Counted from the first letter of the stretch, positions 28,853 to 38,776 are shown. The stretch is DNA of 64,000 nt from Flavobacterium sp. GT3R68 (GCF_007109225.1 NZ_VJZK01000001.1:888731-952730), one strand, 5' to 3'. The notes: generated by a model from the sequence alone, not told the origin. Numbers and translations: made by a program.

Positions 28853-29881
28853 TTATTTTATTAGAATACTTCTGAATTTCGGGATGTTTTTAAGTGCCAT
28901 TCCGGTCCCGCGAACAACTGCTCTCAATGGATCTTCGGCGATGTAAACAGGTAAATCTGTTTTTTGTGAAATCCTTTTGTCAAGGCCTCTTAACATTGAT
29001 CCTCCACCAGCAAGGTAGATTCCGGTATTGTAAATGTCTGCTGCTAATTCGGGTGGTGTCTGAGATAATGTTTCCATTACAGCATCCTCGATTCTCTGAA
29101 TTGATTTATCCAAAGCCTTGGCAATCTCTCTATAAGAAACGTTTACTTGTTTTGGTTTTCCGGTCAACAAATCACGACCTTGAACTGACATTTCCTCTGG
29201 GGGTGTCTCTAAGTCTTCCAACGCGGCTCCAATGGTAATTTTAATTTTTTCTGCGGTACTTTCTCCAACAAATAAGTTGTGTTGGGTACGCATATAGTAT
29301 ACGATGTCATTTGTGAATACGTCACCGGCAATTTTTACCGATTTGTCGCAAACAATTCCCCCAAGAGCAATTACTGCAATTTCAGTGGTTCCTCCTCCGA
29401 TATCGACAATCATATTTCCTTTTGGCTGCATGATATCGATACCAATACCAATTGCTGCTGCCATCGGTTCGTGGATTAAGTATACTTCTTTTCCATTGAC
29501 TCTCTCACAGGATTCTTTTACCGCACGCATCTCTACTTCGGTAATCCCCGATGGGATACAAACCACCATACGAAGGGCAGGAGTGAACATTCTTTTCTTC
29601 AATGCTGGTATGCTTTTGATAAACATACTGATCATTTTTTCGGAAGCGTCAAAATCGGCAATAACCCCATCTTTCAATGGCCTGATGGTTTTTATGTTTT
29701 CATGGGTTTTACCTTGCATCATATTGGCCTCTTTTCCAACGGCAATTATTTTACCCGAGATTCTGTCACGGGCAACAATAGATGGGCTATCAATAACAAC
29801 TTTATCGTTGTGAATGATTAGTGTATTAGCGGTACCAAGATCTATCGCAATATCCTCGGTCATGAAATCAAAAAATCCCAT
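28853..29881 (-). CDS. mreB: Actin-like rod-shape protein MreB
   Basis: This 342-residue bacterial actin forms membrane-bound filaments that guide wall synthesis. The phosphate-1 motif is IDLGTANTL (about 13-21), the phosphate-2 region is VDIGGGTTEIAVIA (about 160-173), and the adenosine motif is YLAGGGSMLRG (about 287-297). The N-terminal MGFFDFMTE could be a short membrane-binding segment. It is the first gene of the rod operon, with a TAACTTTG sequence (29919-29926, minus strand) as a possible -7 element. Confidence 0.96.
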   Translation of the reverse strand: MGFFDFMTEDIAIDLGTANTLIIHNDKVVIDSPSIVARDRISGKIIAVGKEANMMQGKTHENIKTIRPLKDGVIADFDASEKMISMFIKSIPALKKRMFTPALRMVVCIPSGITEVEMRAVKESCERVNGKEVYLIHEPMAAAIGIGIDIMQPKGNMIVDIGGGTTEIAVIALGGIVCDKSVKIAGDVFTNDIVYYMRTQHNLFVGESTAEKIKITIGAALEDLETPPEEMSVQGRDLLTGKPKQVNVSYREIAKALDKSIQRIEDAVMETLSQTPPELAADIYNTGIYLAGGGSMLRGLDKRISQKTDLPVYIAEDPLRAVVRGTGMALKNIPKFRSILIK

Positions 29882-29918
29882 AAGTCTTTAAGGGTTTAAT
29901 TATATAAAATTTAACGCA

Positions 29919-29926
29919 CAAAGTTA
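29919..29926 (-). promoter_or_regulatory. Possible -7 element upstream of mreB
   Basis: The minus strand reads TAACTTTG, matching TAnnTTTG, 38 bp before the mreB start and next to the purH stop. No -33 TTG at the usual distance was found, so read-through from purH is also possible. Confidence 0.35.
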
Positions 29927-29932
29927 ATCAAA

Positions 29933-31459
29933 TTAATGTTTAAAATGACGCGTTCCTGTAAATACCATTGCAACTTTATTTTCATTACAATAATTAATGC
30001 TTAATTCGTCTTTTATCGAACCTCCGGGCTGTATCACGGCAGTTATTCCAGCACTTTTTGCAATTTCCACACAATCAGGGAAAGGGAAAAATGCATCGCT
30101 CGCCATAACGGCCCCATTCAAATCAAAACCAAAATTATTTGCTTTTTCTATTGCCTGCTTTAAGGCGTCTACTCTTGATGTCTGTCCGGTTCCTGACGCA
30201 ATTAAAGTTTTGTTTTTGGCAAAAACAATCGTGTTCGATTTGGTGTTTTTGCAGATCTTTGATGCAAACAGTAAATCTTCAATCTCTTGGGAAGTAGGGG
30301 CTGTGGTGGTAACGGTTTTTAAGTCGTCTTTATTGTCTGTCTTACTGTTTTTATCCTGAACCAAAATTCCGTTTAAACAAGTACGTACTTGTCTCTGCGG
30401 TAATTCTACTTCATTCTGTACTAAAATGATTCTGTTTTTCTTTTCAGAAAGAATCGCAATAGCATCCGTTGTATAACTTGGAGCAATCACCACTTCACAG
30501 AAAAGCTGGTTGATTTCCTGCGCAGTTTCTGTATCAATGGTTGCATTGGCAATCAAAACACCGCCAAATGCTGAAGTCGGATCTCCGGCCACAGCATCCA
30601 GATACGCTTGTTTTATGGAACTTCTGGTTGACAGGCCACAGGCGTTATTATGTTTCAGAATCGCAAAAGTTGGGTCTTGGTTTGTGAACTCTGAAATCAG
30701 ATTGACTGCAGCATCTACGTCCAATAAATTATTATAAGACAATTCTTTTCCGTGTAATTTGGTAAACATCATATCAAAGTCGCCAAAGAAAAATCCTTTC
30801 TGATGTGGATTTTCTCCATAACGCAAAATTTGTCCGTTGGCAATACTTTCTTTATAATAGGTTTCGTCTGTGTTGAAATAATTGAAGATCGCTGTGTCAT
30901 AGTGGGAAGAGACATGAAACGCTTTAGTGGCAAATAATTTTCTGTCTTCCAATGTGGTGGAACCTTTTTGGTTCGTAATCAAATTCAATAACATGCTGTA
31001 TTGATCAACTGATGCAACGATAACAGTATCTTTAAAGTTTTTGGCAGCAGCACGGATTAACGAAATCCCACCAATATCTATTTTTTCTATAATATCAGAT
31101 TCGGAAGCACCGGAAGCGACCGTTTTCTCAAAAGGATACAAATCAACAATAACCAAATCAAGCTGCGGGATATTGAACTCTTCCATTTGCTGTACATCAC
31201 TTTCATTATCCTGACGGTTTAATATTCCGCCAAAAATCTTAGGGTGCAATGTTTTTACGCGACCGCCAAGGATGGAAGGGTAGGAGGTCACATCTTCAAC
31301 CGGAACTACGGGAATTCCCAAATTTTTGATGAAATCTTCCGTACCGCCAGTGGAATAAAGGGTTACATTTTGTTCGTGTAATTTCTTTACGATAGGCTCT
31401 AAACCATCTTTTGAAAAGACTGAAATCAGTGCAGATTGAATTGTTTTTGTTGTGTTCAT
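29933..31459 (-). CDS. purH: Bifunctional AICAR formyltransferase/IMP cyclohydrolase
   Basis: This 508-residue enzyme catalyses the last two steps of IMP synthesis. The N-terminal cyclohydrolase (MGS-like) domain has LISVFSKDGLE, STGGT and GGRVKTLHPKI. The C-terminal formyltransferase domain has the KHNNACG motif (about residues 254-260) and ends in GTRHFKH. The frame runs upstream to 31495, but purH proteins begin a few residues before ALISV, so the ATG at 31459 is chosen. One oddity is SVFSKDGL in place of the usual SVSDKTGL. A consensus promoter lies about 56 bp upstream. Confidence 0.95.
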   Translation of the reverse strand: MNTTKTIQSALISVFSKDGLEPIVKKLHEQNVTLYSTGGTEDFIKNLGIPVVPVEDVTSYPSILGGRVKTLHPKIFGGILNRQDNESDVQQMEEFNIPQLDLVIVDLYPFEKTVASGASESDIIEKIDIGGISLIRAAAKNFKDTVIVASVDQYSMLLNLITNQKGSTTLEDRKLFATKAFHVSSHYDTAIFNYFNTDETYYKESIANGQILRYGENPHQKGFFFGDFDMMFTKLHGKELSYNNLLDVDAAVNLISEFTNQDPTFAILKHNNACGLSTRSSIKQAYLDAVAGDPTSAFGGVLIANATIDTETAQEINQLFCEVVIAPSYTTDAIAILSEKKNRIILVQNEVELPQRQVRTCLNGILVQDKNSKTDNKDDLKTVTTTAPTSQEIEDLLFASKICKNTKSNTIVFAKNKTLIASGTGQTSRVDALKQAIEKANNFGFDLNGAVMASDAFFPFPDCVEIAKSAGITAVIQPGGSIKDELSINYCNENKVAMVFTGTRHFKH

Positions 31460-31514
31460 TGTGTAGTTGTGTTTAGCTTCGTTCAGTTCAGCCATATAGC
31501 TTCGAGTGAAGTTG

Positions 31515-31546
31515 CAAAAGTAGTTTTTAATGTGAAATTATCCCAA
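31515..31546 (-). promoter_or_regulatory. Promoter of purH
   Basis: Minus strand: TTG (31546-31544), 21-nt spacer, TACTTTTG (31522-31515). This matches the Bacteroidetes consensus TTG/TAnnTTTG and gives a leader of about 50 nt to the ATG at 31459. Confidence 0.6.
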
Positions 31547-31666
31547 TTTGAAAAAGAGATAATTCGATAAATTTGAACACTGTAACAACCTATTTTCCGA
31601 CATTGATTTTTTATTAGGTTTTTGCGGAAAAAATATAGAATTTTACGGGACATATATTTTAAAATT

Positions 31667-32917
31667 ATGGTAGTTTACCTACGATTACTGAGAGAGAGTT
31701 TTAGCTTTGCCATGAATGCCTTACGCAACAACAAATTGCGGACCCTGCTTTCCCTGTTGGGGGTTACTATTGGGATTTTTTCTATTATTGCGGTGCTGGC
31801 TGCTGTTGATTCCTTAGACAGAAAAATCAAGAAAGATTTAAGCAGTCTCGATAAAAATACGATTTTTTTAATGCGTTTCTCCTTTGGTCCCTCAGAAGTT
31901 CCACAATGGAAAAGGGAGCAATTCCCGGATGTAAAATACGATGAATATGAATATTTAAAATCGGCAGTGAATAATGCCGATCAAATATGTTTTCAAATGT
32001 TTACCAGCAGACAGTCTATCAAGTTTGATACCAAGACCGTTAGCGATGTAAATGTAACGCCTGTTTCATATGAATATATCGATATAGAAGGCTTGCAATT
32101 TGAAAGCGGCAGGTTTTTTAATGAATCGGAATCCAATTCCGGAACGCCGTTGATTGTTTTGGGTTATCAGATTGCAGAGGATCTTTTTGAAGGCCGTGAT
32201 CCGATCGGAAAGAATATACGGTTGTATGGGCAAAAACTGACTGTTGTTGGGGTTTTAAAAAAGCAAGGCTCCGGAATGTTTGGCGACAGTAATGATACTA
32301 ACGTTTTTCTTCCTGTGAATTTCATCCGCCGATTATTTGGTGACAATAATGAGTCGATGACTCCGGTGATTCTTATTAAGCCTGAAAAAGGCGTTGATAT
32401 GGATGCTTTCAAGGCAGAACTTTCTCAGAAATTAAGAAATTTCAGAGGTATAAAAACAGGGGAAATTGACAATTTCTTTATCAATGTTTTATCCGGATTT
32501 ACGGATTTGATTGACGGAATCATCAGTCAGATGAATGTGGTCGGGTGGATTATCAGCGGTTTCTCGCTTTTGGTTGGTGGTTTTGGAATTGCCAATATCA
32601 TGTTCGTTTCGGTAAAGGAACGTACCAACTTAATTGGAATCCAAAAATCGCTAGGGGCCAAAAATCGTTTTATATTATTTCAATTTTTATTCGAAGCCAT
32701 CATTTTATCAGTGATCGGGGGAATGATTGGTCTGTTTCTGGTTTGGATCATTTCATTGATTCTTAGTAATGTATTGGAGTTCGAATTTATATTAGGAGTT
32801 GGAAATATAGTATTGGGAACTGGATTGGCCGCAGTTATTGGCTTAATTTCGGGAATTCTTCCGGCAATTTCCGCATCGAAATTAGATCCGGTAGAAGCAA
32901 TCAGAACAGGAATGTAA
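31667..32917 (+). CDS. MacB/FtsX-like ABC transporter permease
   Basis: This 416-residue permease has one N-terminal helix (about 28-48), a large extracytoplasmic MacB core domain (about 50-280) and three C-terminal helices of the FtsX type, ending with the SKLDPVEAIRTGM motif typical of MacB permeases. The open frame reaches a TTG at 31622, but the ATG at 31667 (MVVYLRLLRESF) fits the family better. No ATP-binding protein or MacA-like adaptor gene is next to it, so the ATPase must be encoded elsewhere. The substrate is unknown. Confidence 0.9.
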   Translation: MVVYLRLLRESFSFAMNALRNNKLRTLLSLLGVTIGIFSIIAVLAAVDSLDRKIKKDLSSLDKNTIFLMRFSFGPSEVPQWKREQFPDVKYDEYEYLKSAVNNADQICFQMFTSRQSIKFDTKTVSDVNVTPVSYEYIDIEGLQFESGRFFNESESNSGTPLIVLGYQIAEDLFEGRDPIGKNIRLYGQKLTVVGVLKKQGSGMFGDSNDTNVFLPVNFIRRLFGDNNESMTPVILIKPEKGVDMDAFKAELSQKLRNFRGIKTGEIDNFFINVLSGFTDLIDGIISQMNVVGWIISGFSLLVGGFGIANIMFVSVKERTNLIGIQKSLGAKNRFILFQFLFEAIILSVIGGMIGLFLVWIISLILSNVLEFEFILGVGNIVLGTGLAAVIGLISGILPAISASKLDPVEAIRTGM

Positions 32918-32934
32918 TTCTGATAAAATCATAA

Positions 32935-32964
32935 AAAATCCCAAGAACTTCTTGGGGTTTTTTT
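32935..32964 (+). terminator. Terminator of the ABC permease gene
   Basis: Stem CCCAAG/CTTGGG (32940-32945 with 32950-32955), extendable inside the loop, followed by a run of seven or more T. Confidence 0.8.
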
Positions 32965-32983
32965 ATCAATAAACTTTGGATAC

Positions 32984-34096
32984 TTATTTGCTTTCCAGAA
33001 TATCCCCGGAATTTACCAGGCCTTTTTTGACAACGACTTTATTCGATCCCAAAACCTGGGTGTAATTGCTAAAGTAAGAAGGTAGTCCCTCTACATGTTT
33101 GGCGCCATCGCCGTTACGCAATTCATAATGAAGATGCGGGAATAATGAGTTTCCGGAAGCGCCCATAGCGCCAATTATTTCGCCCTGTTTTACTTTCTGT
33201 CCTTTCTTAACGGTGATGCTTCCTTGTTTTAGATGCCCGAACCAACTGAATTCACCATTCTGATGATCGATGATAATATAATTTCCCCCGTAAGCTTTCT
33301 CGTTTTTCAATATTTCAGCCTCATTCATTAGACGGTTATCTTCAACGCCTTCTCTGACATCATTGATGATTCCGTCGCCGGTTGCATGAATTGGCACACC
33401 AAATCCTAAATAATCGGAATTGGCATCGGCTACATCATCGTACCACTCCAGGTTTATTTTTGGTTTCCCTGTATACATGGTGCCCAATTCGTCAACCACA
33501 ACAAAATCATAACCATATCTTTGAAAGTTCATCGTTGTCCCTCTTTTGATAAATAATGAATCGGTGTAGTCAAAGCGTCTGTGATGGGAATTGGTATCAT
33601 GTCCGTCCCAAACCAAAATCCTGCCTTTAACCGGAAGTATCAGATTCGTTTTGGTCTGATATAATTCCGGTGAAACATCTACGGTAACAACTTGATGTTC
33701 CTTTCCGTCTTCGTTACAAAATGAAAATTTATAATGCAGTTTCTTCAAAGGGATTGCTATGTCAAAAACGGTAAACGGGTTGAAAAGCAATTTTGATCTA
33801 TGAGATGCGATAGGTTTCTGGCTCACCAATTCGAGACTTTCCCTACTGTATAAATTTAAAAAATCCCTTTTGGCCAGTTTATTATTTTCATCGAAAACAG
33901 AAACTTCAATGGCATTCAAAACCAGGTTTTTATTGCTGTTGTTTTCAATAAGAAAATCAAAATTCAGGAATTGATTGTTTTGGTTTCTCTCAAAATATAC
34001 CTTTTCTGGTTTTATGCTTATGGTAATGTTTGAAGTGGTCTGTGCAAACGAACCAATGTTTAATAACAAGCTAATTATTAGGGTGTATTTATTCAT
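32984..34096 (-). CDS. Exported M23-family metallopeptidase
   Basis: This 370-residue protein has a signal peptide (about residues 1-18) and a C-terminal M23 (LytM-like) domain. The zinc ligands are intact: His237 and Asp241 (HATGD) and His321 (with His323) in HLH. The segment GGNYIIIDHQNGEFSWFGHL (about 272-291) is characteristic of the fold. The N-terminal 200 residues look beta-rich and match no domain I can name. It may cut peptidoglycan crosslinks or other peptides. It has its own start 70 bp from the accD stop and is separated from accD by a terminator. Confidence 0.9.
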   Translation of the reverse strand: MNKYTLIISLLLNIGSFAQTTSNITISIKPEKVYFERNQNNQFLNFDFLIENNSNKNLVLNAIEVSVFDENNKLAKRDFLNLYSRESLELVSQKPIASHRSKLLFNPFTVFDIAIPLKKLHYKFSFCNEDGKEHQVVTVDVSPELYQTKTNLILPVKGRILVWDGHDTNSHHRRFDYTDSLFIKRGTTMNFQRYGYDFVVVDELGTMYTGKPKINLEWYDDVADANSDYLGFGVPIHATGDGIINDVREGVEDNRLMNEAEILKNEKAYGGNYIIIDHQNGEFSWFGHLKQGSITVKKGQKVKQGEIIGAMGASGNSLFPHLHYELRNGDGAKHVEGLPSYFSNYTQVLGSNKVVVKKGLVNSGDILESK

Positions 34097-34130
34097 TGTA
34101 GAAGAATTATGGTTTTGTTTATTTTTTAAC

Positions 34131-34160
34131 TAATAAAAAATCCCGAATGAATCGGGATTT
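34131..34160 (-). terminator. Terminator of accD
   Basis: Stem AAATCCCGA/TCGGGATTT (34138-34146 with 34152-34160). On the minus strand it lies 6 bp after the accD stop and is followed by TTTTTTATTAG. Confidence 0.85.
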
Positions 34161-34165
34161 AATTT

Positions 34166-35020
34166 TTATCTGACAGGCTGATCTAAAATCAAATCCAAGT
34201 ATAGATTGATTTTGTCTTTCAATTCTTTTCGTGGCGTGATGAAATCCAGGAATCCGTGCTCCAATACAAATTCTGCTGTCTGGAAACCTTCCGGCAAATC
34301 TTTTCCTGTGGTATCTTTTACAACTCGGGGTCCTGCAAAACCAATCAAGGCTCCCGGCTCCGAGATGTTTACATCGCCCAGCATCGCATAAGAAGCAGTA
34401 GTTCCTCCTGTAGTGGGATCCGTACATAAGGAGATGTATGGAATTTTTGCATCAGCTAACTGCGCCAATTTAGCGGATGTTTTGGCTAATTGCATTAACG
34501 AATAAGCTGCCTCCATCATTCTCGCTCCTCCTGATTTTGAAATCATCACAAATGGAGTCTTGTTTTTTATAGCGTAGTCAATACCTCGGGCAATTTTTTC
34601 ACCTACTACGGCTCCCATCGAACCTCCGATGAAAGCGAAGTCCATACAACATACGACTAAATCTTTACCTTTGGATTTTCCAACACCCGTACGTACCGCA
34701 TCTTTCAATTTGGTTTTGTCCATCGCGTCTCTCAAACGATCCGAATATTTTTTGGTATCCACAAAATTCAGCGGATCTTTAGATGTCATTTTAGCATCCA
34801 ATTCCTTAAATTCATTGTTGTCAAAAAGTATCTCGAAATATTCTTTACTTCCAATTCTAACATGAAAACCATCTTCCGGGCTCACGTATAAATTCCTGGC
34901 CAACTCATCTGCATCAATAATCTTTCCCGTCGGAGATTTATACCACAATCCTTTAGGAACATCTTTTTTGTCCTCAGTTGCGGTGGTGATTCCTTTTTCT
35001 GTTCTTTTAAACCAAGCCAT
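34166..35020 (-). CDS. accD: Acetyl-CoA carboxylase carboxyltransferase, beta subunit
   Basis: This 284-residue subunit transfers the carboxyl group from biotin to acetyl-CoA in fatty acid synthesis. The crotonase-like core is intact, with [15 protein letters not shown] (about 135-149), [13 protein letters not shown] (about 165-177) and the [14 protein letters not shown] stretch (about 200). The N-terminal region that normally forms a four-cysteine zinc ribbon is present in length but has no cysteine: [10 protein letters not shown] and NLYVSPEDG stand where CxxC pairs occur in E. coli AccD. It follows fbaA by 71 bp on the same strand. accA is not in the window. Confidence 0.93.
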   Translation of the reverse strand: MAWFKRTEKGITTATEDKKDVPKGLWYKSPTGKIIDADELARNLYVSPEDGFHVRIGSKEYFEILFDNNEFKELDAKMTSKDPLNFVDTKKYSDRLRDAMDKTKLKDAVRTGVGKSKGKDLVVCCMDFAFIGGSMGAVVGEKIARGIDYAIKNKTPFVMISKSGGARMMEAAYSLMQLAKTSAKLAQLADAKIPYISLCTDPTTGGTTASYAMLGDVNISEPGALIGFAGPRVVKDTTGKDLPEGFQTAEFVLEHGFLDFITPRKELKDKINLYLDLILDQPVR

Positions 35021-35091
35021 ATTTTCTGTAATTAGGATTAGAAATCGGATTTAGGAGTTTTGTCCAAAATTCACAATTCGTAATTTAAAAT

Positions 35092-36159
35092 TTATAATGT
35101 ATTTACGTTATTCAAATCTGCAAAAGCCTGCTCCAATCGGGTGTTGAATGTTATTTCGCCTTCACGGACCCATTTTCTTGGGTCATAATATTTTTTGTTT
35201 GGTTGCTCGTCACCTTCCGGGTTACCGATTTGTGTTTTCAGGTAGTCAATATTCTTAACTACATAATCACGTACTCCTTCAGTAAAAGCAAATTGTAAAT
35301 CGGTATCAATGTTCATTTTTATCACTCCATATCCGATAGCTTCCCTGATTTCTTCCAAAGTCGACCCGGAACCTCCGTGGAAAACAAAATCAACCGGATT
35401 ATGCTCCGTATTGAATTTTTGCTGCACATAATTCTGAGAATTATCCAAGATTTTCGGTGTCAGTTTAACGTTACCTGGTTTATAAACACCGTGAACATTT
35501 CCGAACGCCGCGGCAATGGTAAAACGAGGGCTTATTTTTAGCAATTCCTCATAGGCATACGCCACTTCTTCTGGTTGCGTATATAATTTTGAGCTGTCCA
35601 CATCCGAATTGTCGACGCCATCTTCCTCACCACCGGTGATTCCAAGTTCGATTTCCAATGTCATGCCAATTTTGCTCATTCTTTTTAAATATTCCTTACA
35701 GATTTCAATATTTTCCTCGATTGGCTCTTCCGATAAATCGATCATATGAGAACTATATAATGGTTTTCCGGTTTCAGCAAAATGTTTTTCGCTGGCTTCC
35801 AATAAACCGTCAATCCAAGGTAATAATTTTTTAGCACAATGATCCGTGTGAAGAATAACGGTTGCACCATATGCTTCCGCTAATGTATGAATGTGTTTGG
35901 CGCCAGCAATTCCGCCAAGTATCGCAGCTTTTTCGTTTTCATTGGACAATCCTTTTCCGGCATTAAAGATGCATCCGCCATTCGAGAACTGAATGATTAC
36001 GGGTGCGTTTAATTTTGCGGCTGTTTCCATAACCCCATTTACGGTGCTGGAACCGGTAACATTGACTGCAGGAAGTGCAAATCCTTTTTCTTTTGCATAT
36101 CTAAAAATTTCCTGAACCTGATCTCCAGTTGCAACGCCTGGTTTTATATTGTGAGCCAT
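35092..36159 (-). CDS. fbaA: Class II fructose-bisphosphate aldolase
   Basis: This 355-residue zinc-dependent aldolase interconverts fructose 1,6-bisphosphate and two triose phosphates. It is the long (class IIA, E. coli FbaA-like) form. Motifs seen are ILHTDHCAKK (zinc ligand His, about 107-116), LEIELGITGGEEDG (about 170-183), FGNVHGVY (about 221-228) and VFHGGSGS (about 260-267). A TATTTTTG sequence about 30 bp upstream is a probable -7 element. accD follows on the same strand. Confidence 0.96.
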   Translation of the reverse strand: MAHNIKPGVATGDQVQEIFRYAKEKGFALPAVNVTGSSTVNGVMETAAKLNAPVIIQFSNGGCIFNAGKGLSNENEKAAILGGIAGAKHIHTLAEAYGATVILHTDHCAKKLLPWIDGLLEASEKHFAETGKPLYSSHMIDLSEEPIEENIEICKEYLKRMSKIGMTLEIELGITGGEEDGVDNSDVDSSKLYTQPEEVAYAYEELLKISPRFTIAAAFGNVHGVYKPGNVKLTPKILDNSQNYVQQKFNTEHNPVDFVFHGGSGSTLEEIREAIGYGVIKMNIDTDLQFAFTEGVRDYVVKNIDYLKTQIGNPEGDEQPNKKYYDPRKWVREGEITFNTRLEQAFADLNNVNTL

Positions 36160-36188
36160 AGTGGATTTATTTTAAGAATTAAAGGATA

Positions 36189-36196
36189 CAAAAATA
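36189..36196 (-). promoter_or_regulatory. Probable -7 element of fbaA
   Basis: The minus strand reads TATTTTTG, a full match to TAnnTTTG, 30 bp before the fbaA ATG. A -33 TTG at normal spacing was not found. Confidence 0.4.
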
Positions 36197-36209
36197 AGAA
36201 TTTATAAAA

Positions 36210-38756
36210 TTAGAAAGGATAATTAATTCCAATATTTAAGACAGAATGACTAAAATTATAATCACGAAACCATCTGTCGCCCACTTCATCTGCCGGATTA
36301 TAAGTTTTAAAACCAAAATCAAGGCGCACTACAAAAAAGTTAAAATCGTACCGCAATCCGAAACCGGAACCGATGGCACTATTTTCCAAAGACTTTAAAC
36401 TGGAGAATACAGACTTTTCATCTTCCACATTATCAAGTACATTCCAGATATTTCCGGCATCGACAAAGAAAGCTCCGTTTAAATCCCCGAACAGGTTAAA
36501 GCGAATTTCTGCACTAAGGGCCAGTTTCATGTTGGCTTCATTAAAATCATTAGTAGCTCCGCTGCTTCCGGGTCCTAAGCCATAGGACTTCCAAGCTCTA
36601 TTGTCATTGGACCCGCCAGCAAAGTAACTTCTGGAAAAAGGAACGCTTTCGGAATTTCCATAAGGTATAGCAATACCCGCAAAGGCTCTCATGGCAAAAA
36701 CCCTCTTTCTTTTAAGATCCCAATGCTTGATATATTCGAATTCGGTTTTGAAGTATTGCGAATATTCCACGTCAAAAATAGTCCTGTTCCCATTCTGATT
36801 TTTCAGTTGTCTGGACGTATTAGCCAATAGCGATAAAAAATTTCCGGCCGATTCCATTTTAGTTTTGAACACATAAAATTCATTATCATTCAGATCTGTT
36901 TTGGATGTTTTTGAAAATCCGTAACTCGTCGCGAAAATCAAATTGTTTTCGGTAAGCCGTTGTCTTCTTTCTTCAATGCTTTTGATGGTTTTGAAATCAT
37001 TTATATTATACGCACTTGGATTTGATAACACATCATTGATAAAACCGGTAGTTCCCGTCTCGATGATCAGATTATTTTCGTTTGGAGGATCATCAAAATA
37101 GTCTGAGTCGGCAGGAAGGTAAATGTTTGCCAGATCGTTCAATACACCATAAGAAGACAGGTAGACATTGAAATAATTTCCGGTATTTACATTTTTGACA
37201 TACTGAATATTGAACAGGTCAAAACGTACCGACGTATTTCTTTTCGGATTCCAGTTGTAACTCAGGACACTCGTGAAATTTTCCTTATCCAACCCGATAT
37301 TTCGTTGTTTGGCATATCCTAAGGAAAGACTGGTGGACGGTATCATGTTTTTAGGAATGATACGTTCCGTATTTAAAGGAAAAAAGATTCTTGGGAAATT
37401 GAGTTTCATGTCAAACCCATATTCCGATACATTGAAAAAATTATCGTCTGGATTGGCCAAAGCTTTGGAAGAACCGATATTACCCCTGGCGGCAAGTTCC
37501 AGTGTTTCGGCCCCTCTGAAAATATTTCGAATCGTCAGCGAAGTACTTCCCACAATACCAAAATCCTGGATATTGGAGTGTGTAAAATCCAGTCCTGCGC
37601 CAAAATGGTATTTCTTTCTGGAAGTCAGATAAATATCCGCGATTAGCGAGTTCTTGATAGTATCCCTGGTGTCAACGCGATATTGTATCGACGGATAATT
37701 GAACACCCGAAGATTACTTAGATAACGTGAGGTCAGCGTAGTTCTGAAATCAGCAAATACGCTTCCTTTTGTAATGAAAACAGCATCTGTAATTGCTTTT
37801 GGCCTGTATTTTAATTTTGTCGCACTGTATAGGTTGAAATTCTTATATGTGGTGCTGTCGGTGTTTACTGCCTTGCCATCGGTAAAAATATTAACTTCAC
37901 TGATTTTATAAATTTTGAACGGGACCGTTTGGGTGGAATCTCCTTCACGATAATTATAATCGTCGATAACTAAATCAAGATTCACTTTATTGTGGACATT
38001 CAGCGTGTCTACATTATAGGTAATAAAATTTGGTTGAAAATGAAAAACCCCATTATTCCTGAAGTTCGTTGTAATACGGATTCTTTCCGCATCCAAATCA
38101 TCTTTTTTGTATTGCTTTCCGGTTTTCAGGAACGTCAGTCCCTTGCTTTTTTGATACAAAGAATCCAGTGCTGGGGTGCTTATGCGGGTATTTATAGTGT
38201 CTAATATCCAAGGATTTCCGGTAATAACCATATATTGAATCTGCCCCTTTTTGGGTTTGAGCGAATCCAATTTATAAGTGGTTTTATTACTGAAATAACC
38301 CTGGTTGAAATAATACGATTTTAAGCGGGTAGCCGATTTTTTGGTGCTGCGTTCCTCGATAATAACGGGCGGCTCTCCGGTTCTTTTCAGGAAGTTATGA
38401 ATACCGAAATACCAAAATGATTTTCCCAAACGGTCCACCTGTTTTTTCGACAGCAATTTGGCCATCCTTTTGTATTTCGAAGGGTTTTTTATAAATTTTG
38501 CTTTGTAAACAGAATCCGGATTTTTTTTCGCTATGTTGTATAAGTTCAATCGCAACCGGTAACCAAAAATCTTGCTGTTGGGCTTCTGGTACAATTGGCT
38601 GGACACTTCCTCATCTTTTTCCTTTTTACCATTTGTCAGGATTTTATTCCTTATAAGAAGCTGTTTTCCATCGGGAACTCGTTTTACAGCATTACATCCG
38701 GAGATAATTATTCCTATTAGAATAAATAATGATATTTTTGTGATTATGTTTCTCAA
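36210..38756 (-). CDS. TamL-type lipidated BamA-family outer membrane protein
   Basis: This 848-residue protein has a lipoprotein signal ending in IISGC (lipidated Cys21), POTRA-like regions in the first half (with STPALDSLYQKSKGLTFLKT and RIRTTFRNNG-like segments), and a C-terminal 16-strand beta-barrel of the Omp85/BamA family. The barrel has the typical ARSYFAGGSNDNRAW-like loop (here SFSRSYFAGGSNDNRAW) and ends in NIGINYPF with terminal Phe. Lipidated BamA homologues of this kind are called TamL in Bacteroidetes and work in outer membrane assembly. It is divergent from a methyltransferase gene with only 38 bp between. Confidence 0.9.
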   Translation of the reverse strand: MRNIITKISLFILIGIIISGCNAVKRVPDGKQLLIRNKILTNGKKEKDEEVSSQLYQKPNSKIFGYRLRLNLYNIAKKNPDSVYKAKFIKNPSKYKRMAKLLSKKQVDRLGKSFWYFGIHNFLKRTGEPPVIIEERSTKKSATRLKSYYFNQGYFSNKTTYKLDSLKPKKGQIQYMVITGNPWILDTINTRISTPALDSLYQKSKGLTFLKTGKQYKKDDLDAERIRITTNFRNNGVFHFQPNFITYNVDTLNVHNKVNLDLVIDDYNYREGDSTQTVPFKIYKISEVNIFTDGKAVNTDSTTYKNFNLYSATKLKYRPKAITDAVFITKGSVFADFRTTLTSRYLSNLRVFNYPSIQYRVDTRDTIKNSLIADIYLTSRKKYHFGAGLDFTHSNIQDFGIVGSTSLTIRNIFRGAETLELAARGNIGSSKALANPDDNFFNVSEYGFDMKLNFPRIFFPLNTERIIPKNMIPSTSLSLGYAKQRNIGLDKENFTSVLSYNWNPKRNTSVRFDLFNIQYVKNVNTGNYFNVYLSSYGVLNDLANIYLPADSDYFDDPPNENNLIIETGTTGFINDVLSNPSAYNINDFKTIKSIEERRQRLTENNLIFATSYGFSKTSKTDLNDNEFYVFKTKMESAGNFLSLLANTSRQLKNQNGNRTIFDVEYSQYFKTEFEYIKHWDLKRKRVFAMRAFAGIAIPYGNSESVPFSRSYFAGGSNDNRAWKSYGLGPGSSGATNDFNEANMKLALSAEIRFNLFGDLNGAFFVDAGNIWNVLDNVEDEKSVFSSLKSLENSAIGSGFGLRYDFNFFVVRLDFGFKTYNPADEVGDRWFRDYNFSHSVLNIGINYPF

Positions 38757-38776
38757 GTGTTGTGGAATATTTAATT

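Noticed and set aside
29304..29813. A 169-codon plus-strand ORF inside mreB
   Set aside because: It is fully antisense to mreB, whose sequence is highly conserved; its composition follows from the opposite strand.
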